NCBI GenBank assembly: GCA_019118275.1
Contig: DWZH01000083.1
Coordinates: 1-60,523 of the forward strand
Reading direction: 5' to 3'
Origin: Candidatus Brachybacterium merdavium
Lineage (GTDB): Bacteria > Actinomycetota > Actinomycetes > Actinomycetales > Dermabacteraceae
DNA: 60,523 nt
The notes under the pieces: model-generated
Seen by the model: the letters and a program-made list of their open reading frames with translations, nothing else
The model's database searches: none
Told to the model about the DNA's origin: nothing
Shown here: positions 1 through 6,884 of the stretch, in pieces
How positions within the stretch are numbered: the first letter of the stretch is position 1
Layout of the letters: each line of letters opens with the position of its first letter
Position numbers and translations under genes: made by a program

Positions 1-554
1 GCGATCAGCTCGTGGCGGGCGAGGTCGGTGACGGCGTTCGCGCTGGCCTCGAGGATGAAGGGGGTGCGATCATCCTCGAGATCGATGCGGGTGAGCATCT
101 TGCCGCCATCGAAGCCGGAGGCCTGTATGGAGGCGGCGTCGTAGGCGGTGAAGCGGTCCTCGATCTCCCAGCTGCTGCCCTGGAGGCCGCCGCGGTTCAT
201 CGAGGCGAACACGACCTTGTCCTCGAGCGCCCCGAGCACCAGCAGGTCCTCGAGGATGTCGGCGGTGCCCAGCACCCCGTCCACCCCCGGCACGGCCAGT
301 GCCTCACGCATGCGGTCCAGCAACTCGGTGCGGCTGGCCATGGCCTGGGCCCGGGAACCGACCCCGAGGGCGCCGCGGGCGGGATGGTCAGCGGCGATGA
401 TCATCATGGTGCCGTCGGTATCGGCGACGGTGCGGCGCTTGCGGGCCGCGGCGAGGCGGGCGAAGCGGCCCGGATCCTCGATCCGCACCCGTGTGACCTC
501 CTCGTAGGTGGACACGAAGCTGGTGGACGCGGCGGTCTTGGTGATGGCGCTCAT
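1..554 (-). CDS. Cgl0158-family (beta/alpha)8 aldolase of inositol catabolism, partial (C-terminus off the left edge)
   Basis: The gene starts at ATG 552-554, overlaps the iolC stop codon by ATGA, and runs off the window, leaving about 184 N-terminal residues. The visible part has an early Ile-Ala-Ala-Asp-His-Pro-Ala-Arg motif near residue 52 and a later Asn-Arg-Gly-Gly-Leu stretch. Both fit the deoxyribose-phosphate-aldolase-like barrel found next to iolC in corynebacterial and other actinobacterial inositol clusters. By family and context it probably cleaves 2-deoxy-5-keto-D-gluconate-6-phosphate to DHAP and malonate semialdehyde, the step done by IolJ elsewhere. That role is inferred from position, since the active-site lysine region lies outside the window. 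It is translationally coupled to iolC and should share its promoter. Confidence 0.8.
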   Translation of the reverse strand, partial: MSAITKTAASTSFVSTYEEVTRVRIEDPGRFARLAAARKRRTVADTDGTMMIIAADHPARGALGVGSRAQAMASRTELLDRMREALAVPGVDGVLGTADILEDLLVLGALEDKVVFASMNRGGLQGSSWEIEDRFTAYDAASIQASGFDGGKMLTRIDLEDDRTPFILEASANAVTDLARHELI

Positions 555-1573
555 GCCTGCTCCGCTCCGACGACGCCGCGGTTGCGCAGCGCCGACAACA
601 TCTGATCGACGGTCTGGCCGTGATTGGGGTCCCCGCCCTCGATCAGCAGATCGATCTCCTCGCTGGTGGGCATCGCGGTCGAGCACTCCAGGCGGGAGGT
701 CACGATCGCGCCGGCGGCGTTGCAGCGGGTCAGGATCGTCTCCAGGTCCTGCCCGGCCAGCAGGCCATGGCACAGGGAGCCGCCGAAGCTGTCCCCGGCG
801 CCGAGCCCGTTGATGACCTGGATCAGGTTGGGGGCGACCACCACGTGCTCGTCGGCGGTCTTGCCGAGCACACCCTTGGGGCCCTGCTTGACGATCGCGA
901 TCTGGACGCCGGCCTCGAGCAGGGCATCGGCCGCGCGCTCAGGCTCGGTCTCGCCGACGGCGACCTCGCACTCCTCCTTGTTGCCCACCGCCACGGTGGT
1001 GTGCTTCAGCGCCTCGCGATACTGCTCGCGGGCCTCGTCGATGCCGGACCAGAACATGGGCCGGTAGTCGAGGTCGAAGACGGTGTGGGCGGTACGGCCG
1101 CGCGCCTCGAGTGCCGCGAAGTGCGCCGAGCGGCTGGGCTCCTCGGACAAGCCGGTGCCGGAGAACCAGAACAGCGGGACCTCGCGGATGGCCTCGAGGT
1201 CGAGGTGCTCGGGAGCGACCTGCAGGTCAGGGGCGCTGGGCTGGCGGTAGAAGTACAGCGGGAAGTCATCCGGCGGGAAGATCTCGCACAGCGTGATGGG
1301 CGTGTTCAGCTCGCCGTTCTTGACGACGAACCGGCTCTCGACACCCAGCCGCTCCATCTCCTTGACCACGTACCGTCCGAGAGGGTCATCCCCCACCCCG
1401 GTGATCACGCCGGGTCTGTGACCCAGCCGCGCCGCCGCGACGGCGACGTTCATGGGGCTGCCTCCGAGGAACTTGCCGAAGCTGTAGATGTCCTCGAGCC
1501 CCTTCTCGATCTCCAAGGGGTAGATGTCGACGCCACTGCGTCCGAAGGTGATGATGTCGAGGTCTGTTGCCAT
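551..1573 (-). CDS. iolC: 5-dehydro-2-deoxygluconokinase (IolC)
   Basis: This PfkB/ribokinase-family sugar kinase phosphorylates 2-deoxy-5-keto-D-gluconate in the cytosolic myo-inositol pathway. The 340-residue product begins MATDLDIITFGRSG, has the substrate-side glycine motif GGSPMNVAVAAARLG near residues 40-54, and has the PfkB signature NGLGAGDSFGGSLCHG in the C-terminal part, where the GAGD aspartate is the catalytic base. The frame is open upstream to 1684. An AGGAGG sits about 10 bases before ATG 1571-1573 but only 1 base before the alternative ATG at 1580-1582, so the shorter form is chosen. It overlaps the downstream aldolase gene by ATGA. A GntR-type palindrome at 1672-1685 lies about 100 bases upstream and probably controls both genes. 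Confidence 0.93.
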   Translation of the reverse strand: MATDLDIITFGRSGVDIYPLEIEKGLEDIYSFGKFLGGSPMNVAVAAARLGHRPGVITGVGDDPLGRYVVKEMERLGVESRFVVKNGELNTPITLCEIFPPDDFPLYFYRQPSAPDLQVAPEHLDLEAIREVPLFWFSGTGLSEEPSRSAHFAALEARGRTAHTVFDLDYRPMFWSGIDEAREQYREALKHTTVAVGNKEECEVAVGETEPERAADALLEAGVQIAIVKQGPKGVLGKTADEHVVVAPNLIQVINGLGAGDSFGGSLCHGLLAGQDLETILTRCNAAGAIVTSRLECSTAMPTSEEIDLLIEGGDPNHGQTVDQMLSALRNRGVVGAEQA

Positions 1574-1671
1574 GGTCTCCATGCCTCCTGTATCGGAACC
1601 TGGATCGGGTGCCGCGTGCTGCTCTGCGATACGGCCCTCCTGATGCACTAATGCTCCCACTGGTTCGCTTA

Positions 1672-1685
1672 TTTGTCTAGACAAA
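1672..1685. promoter_or_regulatory. Probable IolR/GntR-type operator upstream of iolC
   Basis: The sequence TTTGTCTAGACAAA is a perfect 14-bp palindrome in an AT-rich patch about 100 bases before the iolC start. TTGT-N4-ACAA and GTCTAGAC cores are typical of GntR-family operators. A related TTGTCCTTACAA lies before iolD at 6749-6760, which supports a shared inositol regulator. No such regulator gene is visible near this end of the window. Confidence 0.65.
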
Positions 1686-1767
1686 GAATGGTCATGTCGG
1701 CCCGAGGCGAGACTGCTGGTCCGCGCCGCCCCCGGGGGGGGCGGGCCGGTTCAGGCCCGCGCTTCGG

Positions 1768-1794
1768 TCTGACCCAGCCACGGGCTGGGTCAGA
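1768..1794 (-). terminator. Hairpin over the tautomerase stop codon
   Basis: Bases 1768-1779 (TCTGACCCAGCC) and 1783-1794 (GGCTGGGTCAGA) form a perfect 12-bp stem with a 3-base loop. The hairpin includes the tautomerase stop codon at 1790-1792. There is no clear U-tract, as is common for terminators in high-GC actinobacteria. It should separate the tautomerase message from the iolC promoter. Confidence 0.6.
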
Positions 1795-2179
1795 GCTCCC
1801 CCGTCAGGAACTGCGCCCGGCCCATGCCGAAGGACCAGTCCTCGAGGCGGTTCTCGACCACTGAGATGATCAGATCCTGCGGGCGCACCAGATCGGCAGC
1901 CGCCAGGCGCTCGGCGAGCGCGGCATAGATCCTCTGCTTCTGCTGGGCGTCGCGGCCCTGCTGGGTGATCTGGATGATCACCACTCCATCGCTGCGTTCG
2001 ATGCCCAGGCCGGTGTCCTCGGCGATGATCGAGCCGGCCGGGAGCGTCTCGACGATCTGGTAGCGGTCCCCGGGCGGGGCGTCGAACAGCTCCAGCATCA
2101 CGTCCTGGACGATGTCGGTGAGCTGCGTGGTCTGGGTCGCGGTGCGCACGTTGTGCTGGGTGATGCGGACGAGTGGCAT
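1790..2179 (-). CDS. Tautomerase-superfamily (4-oxalocrotonate tautomerase/MIF-like) protein
   Basis: The product is 129 residues starting MPLVRITQHN. Proline directly after the initiator methionine is the catalytic base of this superfamily after Met removal, and this fixes the start at 2179 rather than the in-frame upstream codon at 2212. At about 130 residues it is twice the length of a 4-OT monomer, as in the tautomerase_2 group of fused beta-alpha-beta repeats. It probably catalyses keto-enol tautomerisation of a small 2-oxo acid or cyclic ketone. A role on inosose or diketo intermediates is only suggested by its place in an inositol locus. An AAGGAA precedes the start, and the 22-bp tandem repeat array at 2203-2290 lies immediately upstream. 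Confidence 0.75.
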   Translation of the reverse strand: MPLVRITQHNVRTATQTTQLTDIVQDVMLELFDAPPGDRYQIVETLPAGSIIAEDTGLGIERSDGVVIIQITQQGRDAQQKQRIYAALAERLAAADLVRPQDLIISVVENRLEDWSFGMGRAQFLTGEL

Positions 2180-2202
2180 GGTCGGTTCCTTGTCTGGGAC
2201 GG

Positions 2203-2290
2203 TGCCCGGCACGCGGGCGATAGATGCCCGTCATGCGGGCGATGGGTGCCCGTCATGCGGGCGTGACGTGCCCGGCACGCAGGCGGGGGT
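2203..2290. repeat. Four tandem copies of a 22-bp unit
   Basis: Units begin at 2203, 2225, 2247 and 2269, an exact 22-bp period. Each begins TGCCCG, continues with CACGC or CATGC and then GGGC or AGGC, so each unit except the last contains the short inverted repeat GCCCG/CGGGC. The array lies in the 258-bp gap between the TIM-barrel gene (2438-3442) and the tautomerase start at 2179. It could be a regulator-binding array or simply slippage-derived. Nothing else is recognised in this gap. Confidence 0.8.
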
Positions 2291-2437
2291 GTCCGCACCA
2301 CCCTCGGGTCGGGGTCAGCCCGGTTCCGAGCCGGGTCCGGATCGGGCGCGGTCCGGGAGCCTGGCAGGGCCGGGTGCGGGAGGTGCTGCGGGCCCCAGTG
2401 GATGCGAGTGAGGCAAAGGGACTGGGGAGGCTCGGGC

Positions 2438-3442
2438 TCAGACCCCCGCCTGCTCGGCTGCGGCGAGCAGGGTCCGCGCGCTGCGCTCGAGGCCCTCGAT
2501 CTGGCCGAAGGCGGCGTCCTCGTGCTCGGTGTTCACGTGCAGGTCGGGGTTCACCGCGGCCAGCGCGCTGAGGAACCGGATCCAGTAGTCCACGCCGTGC
2601 CCCTCACCGAGGGCCACGAACCGCCAGGCCGCGTCCTCGGGCCAGGTCGAGACATGATGACCGATGCCGGTGGGCGTGCGCTGCGCGGGATCCTCGGGCA
2701 CCGGGTCGAAAACGGTGTCCAGCACGCCGCGCACGGTCGCACCCGGGAGCACCGCGGTGTCCTTGGCGTGGACGTGGGTGATGTGCCGGCCGAGCCGTTC
2801 GATGCAGTCGATCGGCTCCATCTGCTGCCAGAACAGGTGGGAGGGGTCGAGGTTCACCCCGATGTTCGTCGGCTCGACCTTCTCCAGGAACTGCTCGAAG
2901 GTGGGCGGGGAGAAGACCAGGTTGCGTGGATGCATCTCGAAGGCGATCTGCACGTCGTGCTGCCGGGCCAGTGCATCGATCTCCTTCCAGAACGGGACCG
3001 CCACCGACCACTGGTACTCGAGGATGTCCAGGTCGATGCCGTTCCAGGGGTTGACGATCCACGCGGGATACCGGGCGCCCTCGTCCGTGCCGGGGGTTCC
3101 GGACATGGCGACCACGTCCGGCACACCGAGCGTGCCGGCCAGCTCGATGGTGCGGCGCAGATCGTGGGCGTGGGGGATGCCCTCGGTGGGGAGCGGGGAC
3201 AGCGGGTTGCCCGAGACCGTCAGTCCGGTCAGCTGGATCCCCTTGTCCTGGAAGATCCGCAGGTAGTCGGTTCGGGCCGTCTCGCTGGCCAGGAGTGCGT
3301 CGACGGGAGCGTGCGGGGCCGGGATGAACCCGCCGGTGTTTACCTCCGCGCCGGTCAGGCCCGCCGTTGCCAGGACGTCGAGGGCTTCGGCGAGCGTGTG
3401 ATCCTGCAGGCAGGCGGTGTAGGCGCCGTAGGTGAGAGCCAT
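2438..3442 (-). CDS. Sugar phosphate isomerase/epimerase-type TIM barrel (xylose isomerase-like)
   Basis: The 334-residue protein belongs to the AP-endonuclease-2/xylose-isomerase-like barrel family that includes IolE, IolH and keto-sugar eliminases. Probable metal ligands are visible in order: Glu in GAEVNTGG near residue 33, Glu-Met-His-Pro (EMHPRN) near 166-169, Asp-Pro-Ser-His (NLDPSHLFW) near 197-200, His-Val-His-Ala-Lys near 226, and the C-terminal NTEHED near 305. It lies 42 bases downstream of a Gfo/Idh oxidoreductase on the same strand. Such pairs oxidise a polyol or glycoside and then rearrange or eliminate the keto product. The substrate cannot be read from sequence. It may act on an inositol isomer or an unrelated sugar. 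Start ATG 3442 follows an AAAGGA. Confidence 0.8.
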   Translation of the reverse strand: MALTYGAYTACLQDHTLAEALDVLATAGLTGAEVNTGGFIPAPHAPVDALLASETARTDYLRIFQDKGIQLTGLTVSGNPLSPLPTEGIPHAHDLRRTIELAGTLGVPDVVAMSGTPGTDEGARYPAWIVNPWNGIDLDILEYQWSVAVPFWKEIDALARQHDVQIAFEMHPRNLVFSPPTFEQFLEKVEPTNIGVNLDPSHLFWQQMEPIDCIERLGRHITHVHAKDTAVLPGATVRGVLDTVFDPVPEDPAQRTPTGIGHHVSTWPEDAAWRFVALGEGHGVDYWIRFLSALAAVNPDLHVNTEHEDAAFGQIEGLERSARTLLAAAEQAGV

Positions 3443-3484
3443 GGGTGTGGTCCTTTCGCGATGGGGTGTCGAGGGGAGGTGAGG

Positions 3485-4678
3485 TCAGCCGACCGTGATC
3501 GCGCGTCCGCCCTCGGCGGCGGACTGTGCGACCGCGCTGAGCACCCGCATCTGACGGTGGCCGTCGGAGAAGCTCGCGCACTGCGGGAGCGCGCCATCGG
3601 TGATGCCGGCGACCTGCTGCAGGAAGGCGTGGGCCTGGTAGGTGAACTGTTCGATCTGGTTCAGCCCTACGCCGCCGAAGGCCATCGAGGAGCCGTTGCC
3701 GAAGTAGGGGAACTCCGGATTGACCAGCACCTGGCGCAGCCCACCCAGGCCCTGGGGCGAGGAGGTGTCTGCGATCTGGATCTCGCCCGTGCGGTCCAGC
3801 GACCAGCTGGCGGTGCCACCGGTGCCCAGCACGGTCAGCGCCTTGTAGTTGGGCAGGCCGTGGGCCACTCGGGAGACGGAGAAGGTGCCGGCCGCACCGG
3901 AGGCGAAGCGGGCTGTGAAGGTGGCGACGTCGTCGTTCTCGACCGCCTCCTTCGGCGCGTCGGCCGAGGCCGTCACGCCGCGACCGCCGGCGACGGCTGC
4001 GCTGGCGACGGGCCGCTCGGTGATGGTCTGGACCAGCTGGGCACCGGAGACCTCGACCACCGGACCCAGGATCAGCTCGGCGGAGTCCACCAGGTGGGAG
4101 CCGACGTCGCCGAGCGCCCCCGAGCCCATGGGGCCCTTGTATCGCCAGGCCATGGGCACGTTCTCCTCGGCCCCGTAGTCGCACCAGTAGCGACCGTCGA
4201 GGTGGGCGATCTTGCCAAGCGATCCCTCTTCGGCGAGCTTGGCGAGCATCGCGATGCCGGCGTTGCGGCGGAAGGTGTATCCGGTGGCCAGCACCAGCTC
4301 GGGGTGCTTCTGCTCGAGCACGGCCATGGCCTCGGCGTCCTCGAGGGTGCCGGCCAGGGGCTTCTCGCAGAGCACGTGCTTGCCGGCCGCCGCCATGGCC
4401 TCCGCGATCTCGCGGTGCAGCGCATTGCCGACCACGATCGAGACGATGTCGATGGATTCGTCGGCGGCCACCTCGCGCCAGTCGCCGACGGCCTTCTCGT
4501 AGCCGTAGCGGGCGGCGGCGTCCTCGGCGAAGGGCAGGTGCACGTCGGCGATCGTGGCCAGGCGCACCGGGGGCAGTCCCAACTCGTAGACGGTGCCGGC
4601 CTGCCGCCAGGCGTTGGCGTGGGTCTTGCCGGCCATGCCGGCTCCGATCACGGCGACGGACAGAGGCGTGGAGGTCAT
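3485..4678 (-). CDS. Gfo/Idh/MocA-family NAD(P)-dependent oxidoreductase
   Basis: The 397-residue product has an N-terminal Rossmann fold with VAVIGAGMAGKTHANAW (dinucleotide binding, residues 8-24), the family-typical ECKP-like CEKPLAG near residue 105, and the alpha/beta C-terminal domain with YRRN-like TFRRNAG and the GDVGSHLVD active-site region near 190. Members oxidise sugar or cyclitol hydroxyls, including inositol and scyllo-inositol dehydrogenases. The close downstream barrel gene (2438-3442) suggests a two-step oxidation then isomerisation or elimination. It is separated by 178 bases, including a GC hairpin, from the IolT-like transporter gene upstream, so it may share that promoter by read-through. 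It is a different subfamily from the IolG-like gene at 12436. Confidence 0.87.
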   Translation of the reverse strand: MTSTPLSVAVIGAGMAGKTHANAWRQAGTVYELGLPPVRLATIADVHLPFAEDAAARYGYEKAVGDWREVAADESIDIVSIVVGNALHREIAEAMAAAGKHVLCEKPLAGTLEDAEAMAVLEQKHPELVLATGYTFRRNAGIAMLAKLAEEGSLGKIAHLDGRYWCDYGAEENVPMAWRYKGPMGSGALGDVGSHLVDSAELILGPVVEVSGAQLVQTITERPVASAAVAGGRGVTASADAPKEAVENDDVATFTARFASGAAGTFSVSRVAHGLPNYKALTVLGTGGTASWSLDRTGEIQIADTSSPQGLGGLRQVLVNPEFPYFGNGSSMAFGGVGLNQIEQFTYQAHAFLQQVAGITDGALPQCASFSDGHRQMRVLSAVAQSAAEGGRAITVG

Positions 4679-4837
4679 GGCGGACGTCCTTTCGGGGGTG
4701 GGGCGAGATGCGGGTGGACCGGGTGCGCGCCCGGCGGATCAGGGGTGGGGCGGCAACAGATCATGGCGTCGATCAGCTGCGGGCGGCGGGTCGAGGGGGA
4801 TGCGACGGCGGGGACCGGGTGCCTCCGAGCTCGTGGT

Positions 4838-4854
4838 GGCGGGGCGCCCCCGCC
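4838..4854 (-). terminator. GC-rich hairpin just after the MFS transporter gene
   Basis: GGCGGGG at 4838-4844 pairs with CCCCGCC at 4848-4854 across a 3-base loop, three bases past the transporter stop codon. There is no U-tract. It may reduce read-through from the transporter into the Gfo/Idh gene. The rest of the 178-bp gap shows no recognisable feature. Confidence 0.45.
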
Positions 4855-4856
4855 GG

Positions 4857-6467
4857 TCAACGCAGGCGGATCACTCCCCCGGCCTCGCGGAACTCCCACT
4901 CGATGCGCTCGAGGCTGAACTTCCTGGTCTCCGGGATCCGCAGGAAGTACCAGATCACGGCGCCGATGTTGATGGCGGCGAAGATGCCGTAGGTGATCAC
5001 GGGGCCGAGGCCGGACATCATGACCGGGAACAAGAACGTCACCATCATGTTCGTCAGCCACAGGATCATCACCGCGAAGCCGTTGGCCGCGCCGCGGACG
5101 GCGTTGGGGAAGATCTCCGAGAGCATCACCCACATCACGGGGCCGGGGCCGGCCTGCATGCCCAGCATGAACAGCACGATCACGACCACCACGAGGTAGG
5201 GGACGAAGTTCGGGATCTCCTCGGAGACGGCGCCGGTCTCGGTCAGGTACGGGTTGATGCCCAGCAGGAAGATCGCGGTCATCGCAACCAGCGACAGCGT
5301 GAGGATCACCTGCCCCACCAGCAGCACCTGGCGCCTGCCGAAACGGCGCAGGGCAAGTAGCCCGATGGTCGAGCCGATCACCGAGGCCACACCCGTGAAG
5401 ACGTTGAGGATGATCGAGGCCTGCGAGTCGAATCCAGCCGCCATCAGCACCCGGGGGGCGTAGTACATCATCGTGTTCACGCCGGTCAGCTGCTGCAGGA
5501 TCGCGAAGATGCCGCCGAAGATGATGATCGACCGCAGCCAGGGGACCTGGAAGGCGGCTCCCAGACTGAGCTTCTCGCGCTTCTCCTCCAGCCGGCGGTG
5601 CTCCTCGAGCTCCGCGGCTTCGATGGCCACGTCGTGTCTATCCTCGTCGCGGATGCGCTTGAGGACGCCGATCGCCTCGATGAGCTCACCGCGTCGGATG
5701 TGCCAGCGGGGCGATTCCGGCATCATGCGGATGCCCAGCCACAGCGCGATCGCGGGGATCGAGCAGACCAGCAGCATCCAGCGCCAGGCGTGCCCGTTGC
5801 CCTCGGCGACCGTGACCCCGCCCAGGGCCGCCAGGGTGTCCCAGGAGACCATCTCGCCGGCCTCGTACGTGCCGGAGGGGTCGTTCGCGACCTCGGCGGT
5901 CGGGCCACCCTGGATCGAGGCGATCACGGCGTTCATGACGAAGGCCGAGAACTGGCCGGTGACGATCATCAGCTGATCGACGGCCACCAGCATGCCGCGC
6001 TGTTCCTTGGGGGCGGACTCCGAGAGGTAGACCGGGACCGTGGTGGAGGCACCGCCGACGGCCAGACCCAGCACGAAGCGGGCGAGGTACATCAGGGTGA
6101 TGTTGGGGGCGAGGGCGCAGCCGACGGCGCCGACGAAGAACACCACGGCCAGGATCAGGATGTTGTGGCGGCGGCCGTAGCGGTCGGACATGCGGCCGCC
6201 GAGCACGGCGCCCACGGCGCAGCCCAGCAGCAGGATGCCGCCGATCAGGCCCTCCTCGACCGCGTTCAGGTGGAGACCGCCGGCCTCCTCGGGCATCAGC
6301 ATGTAGGGCAGCGCACCGGAGATGACGCCGGTGTCGTAGCCGAACAGGAAGCCGCCGATGCAGGCGACGACGGCGAGGAAGCCGATGCGTCGCTTCGGGC
6401 CGGAGGCCGGCGTCCTGTTGACCAGCTCCCGCATGCGCGACGTTGATTCCGCCGGGGTGAGGCTCAT
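4857..6467 (-). CDS. MFS sugar/inositol:H+ symporter (IolT-like)
   Basis: The 536-residue polytopic protein fits the sugar porter family of the major facilitator superfamily. Typical motifs are GGFLFGYDTGVISGALPYM in helix 1, a GGRMSDRYGRRHNI loop between helices 2 and 3, the PESPRW signature after helix 6, and the PETRKFSLERIE-type end after helix 12. It resembles the C. glutamicum myo-inositol carrier IolT1. An insertion of about 40 residues lies between helices 5 and 6 (GGPTAEVANDPSGTYEAGE region), probably an extracellular loop. Its place in the locus, divergent from iolD, supports inositol uptake, though glucose-type substrates cannot be excluded. Start ATG 6467 follows AAGGAGGG. Confidence 0.9.
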   Translation of the reverse strand: MSLTPAESTSRMRELVNRTPASGPKRRIGFLAVVACIGGFLFGYDTGVISGALPYMLMPEEAGGLHLNAVEEGLIGGILLLGCAVGAVLGGRMSDRYGRRHNILILAVVFFVGAVGCALAPNITLMYLARFVLGLAVGGASTTVPVYLSESAPKEQRGMLVAVDQLMIVTGQFSAFVMNAVIASIQGGPTAEVANDPSGTYEAGEMVSWDTLAALGGVTVAEGNGHAWRWMLLVCSIPAIALWLGIRMMPESPRWHIRRGELIEAIGVLKRIRDEDRHDVAIEAAELEEHRRLEEKREKLSLGAAFQVPWLRSIIIFGGIFAILQQLTGVNTMMYYAPRVLMAAGFDSQASIILNVFTGVASVIGSTIGLLALRRFGRRQVLLVGQVILTLSLVAMTAIFLLGINPYLTETGAVSEEIPNFVPYLVVVVIVLFMLGMQAGPGPVMWVMLSEIFPNAVRGAANGFAVMILWLTNMMVTFLFPVMMSGLGPVITYGIFAAINIGAVIWYFLRIPETRKFSLERIEWEFREAGGVIRLR

Positions 6468-6884
6468 GTTCCCTCCTTGGAACCTGAGGCCGGCGCCGGG
6501 GCGCCGGGCGCAGAGCCGCTCGGGCGTCTGCGCGGTGGGGATGGGTCGCTTCCCGAAGGACTCGATCGACCAGAGACGACGTCATGTCAGGTCGTTGTCA
6601 CTCCGGAAACATCGAATTGTTCGGTCTTACGGTGCATGACCAACTGACTGAAAGGCAAGCTAGCACACGACCCCTGGGCCGGGAAGGGGCGCTAGCCCCT
6701 CGATCCTGGGCGATTGCCCGGGCAACCTCGGCGTCACCGGCGAGAAAGTTGTCCTTACAATGTCTTGACTTGCTCGCAGAGCCGGGCCATGCTGGACCCA
6801 TACGAAGTCACCGTCGATTCGGCGCGCCCGACGGTGACATCCACGTCCCGCCCCCAGGTGGCGGACCCGCACAACGGAGGCAGC
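6468..6884. promoter_or_regulatory. Divergent promoter region between the iolT-like gene and iolD
   Basis: This 417-bp gap is lower in GC than its flanks around 6600-6660 and 6740-6770. It contains TTGTCCTTACAA at 6749-6760, matching the TTGT-N4-ACAA plan of the iolC operator. Just beyond lies a possible plus-strand promoter with -35 TTGACT at 6765-6770 and a weak -10 CATGCT at 6788-6793 at 17-bp spacing. A short inverted repeat AGGGGC-GCTA-GCCCCT lies at 6685-6700. I do not see a convincing minus-strand promoter for the transporter and found no coding potential. Confidence 0.55.
6749..6760. promoter_or_regulatory. Probable IolR/GntR-type operator upstream of iolD
   Basis: TTGTCCTTACAA has the same TTGT and ACAA half-sites with 4-base spacing as the perfect palindrome before iolC. 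It lies just upstream of the TTGACT -35 candidate at 6765. A bound repressor there could block polymerase. Inference rests on two sites only. Confidence 0.5.

Noticed and set aside
1600-1684. A longer IolC beginning at 1684
   Set aside because: The added residues run through the GntR-type palindrome and lack an RBS; the AGGAGG fits ATG 1573.
2203-2290. A CRISPR array at the 22-bp repeats
   Set aside because: The units are directly contiguous with no unique spacers, and no cas gene is nearby.
2402-4918. An 838-residue plus-strand frame over the TIM-barrel and Gfo/Idh genes
   Set aside because: It covers two clear minus-strand genes and the gap between them, lacks a convincing RBS, and has shadow-type composition.
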